In this document: positions 5,813-6,242 of the stretch, in pieces
Layout of the letters: each line of letters begins with the position of its first letter
Numbering within the stretch: the first letter of the stretch is position 1
Assembly (NCBI GenBank): GCA_012512465.1
Contig: JAAZED010000207.1
Span: 1 to 6,242 of the forward strand
DNA length: 6,242 bases
Origin: Oxalobacter sp.
GTDB taxonomy: Bacteria; Pseudomonadota; Gammaproteobacteria; Burkholderiales; Burkholderiaceae_D
Direction of reading: 5' to 3'
The notes under the pieces: generated by a model
Database searches by the model: none
Seen by the model: only the letters and a program-made list of their open reading frames with translations
Told to the model about the DNA's origin: nothing
Program-made: the position numbers and the translations under genes

Positions 5813-6242
5813 TTATTCAAGTCTGTGTGTTCTTTTTAACGTATCAAGCAGTTGTTGATACAGGGCATATCCCTGGTCAATATACTCCCCCGGTGTGATC
5901 TTCATGGCTTCCATTGCCTGTTCAACAGGAATGAATTGCATGGCAGCGACACCCACCTCATCGCTTTTGCAGGTTTCTTTATACTCACCGTCACAAAGCC
6001 GGTCAAATTCCAGCTTTTGGGCATAGACTTCCTCGGGCGTATGTTTTTTCCAGGGCTTTTGCAGCATGTCGTCTGCCATGGCAATGAGCCCATCAGCAAG
6101 CGTGCACAGGGTTTCCCGCTTGGATTCATCGCTGCCGTTTCCTGCCATCACGTCCGCACGGTAATCCGGCCAGTTTTTCCCGTTCAGCCGGGGTATTGTC
6201 TTTTCGACAAAATCATCATATTTTTTTCCCTGGCTTTTCAGG
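5813..6242 (-). CDS. Hypothetical protein, 5' end beyond the right edge
   Basis: The frame is open from the stop at 5813 to the right edge (142 codons visible), so the GTG/ATG pair at 6151-6146 is internal. The codons before it read as ordinary protein (KKYDDFVEKTIPRLNGKNWP, then DYRADV) and carry no ribosome binding site. The protein is hydrophilic and mostly helical by composition, with no membrane segment in the visible part. It contains three cysteines (in TLCTL, RLCDG and ETCKS), two P-E turns (HTPEEVY, ITPGEY) and a C-terminal YQQLLDTLKRTHR helix. I do not recognise a family. If the hidden start carries a signal peptide, the cysteines could fit a periplasmic protein. It lies just upstream of the ATPase gene on the same strand: 89 bases to the ATG at 5723, or 20 to the one at 5792. 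Co-transcription is therefore possible. Confidence 0.75.
   Translation of the reverse strand, partial: LKSQGKKYDDFVEKTIPRLNGKNWPDYRADVMAGNGSDESKRETLCTLADGLIAMADDMLQKPWKKHTPEEVYAQKLEFDRLCDGEYKETCKSDEVGVAAMQFIPVEQAMEAMKITPGEYIDQGYALYQQLLDTLKRTHRLE

Noticed and set aside
5813..6151. A complete 112-residue gene starting at 6151
   Set aside because: The same frame stays open with protein-like residues to the window edge and there is no ribosome binding site, so the real start is outside.

Overview
The window is compact bacterial DNA with genes on both strands. G+C looks close to 50% by eye. Several genes are visibly decayed. The gene content (an alkyltransferase-like protein, a YodC-type DUF2158 protein, a remnant of a secreted PepSY protein and clear Shine-Dalgarno sites) suggests a Gram-negative proteobacterium. 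A host- or nutrient-specialised beta- or gammaproteobacterium is possible, but the sequence does not settle the genus. There is no rRNA, tRNA, CRISPR array, transposase or phage gene.

Left part (1-2000). The end of an alkyltransferase-like (ATL) gene enters from the left edge on + and converges on an intact major facilitator transporter on -. Upstream of that transporter lies the 3' end of a second, related transporter, about three quarters identical over 84 residues. Its 5' portion is gone. It is joined at about 1798-1800 to the signal peptide of a + strand PepSY-like protein that has lost its own start codon. This looks like a deletion that removed the shared upstream region of a divergent gene pair and left two headless remnants.

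Middle (2000-3360). A small + strand protein with a C-terminal DUF2158/YodC-like domain converges, with 11 bases between the stops, on a - strand KAP-like protein. The KAP-like protein has a recognisable Walker B region, but its P-loop has lost the expected glycines. A strong Shine-Dalgarno site and a perfect TATAAT box fix its start at 3237.

Right part (3363-6242). A full-length, ten-helix P-type ATPase of the P3A (plasma-membrane proton pump) type lies on -, preceded on the same strand by an unrecognised gene that runs off the right edge. The ATPase is the most striking object. Its reading frame and membrane architecture are intact, but the phosphorylated aspartate is asparagine (NKTGT for DKTGT). 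The actuator TGES, the M4 PxxxP, KGAPE, DPPR, TGD and GDGVNDAP motifs are altered too. It reads as a conserved pseudo-pump rather than a working one. Two neighbouring same-strand genes (the KAP-like protein and the ATPase) thus both carry degraded nucleotide-handling motifs in open reading frames. This could mean early gene decay or a non-catalytic function.
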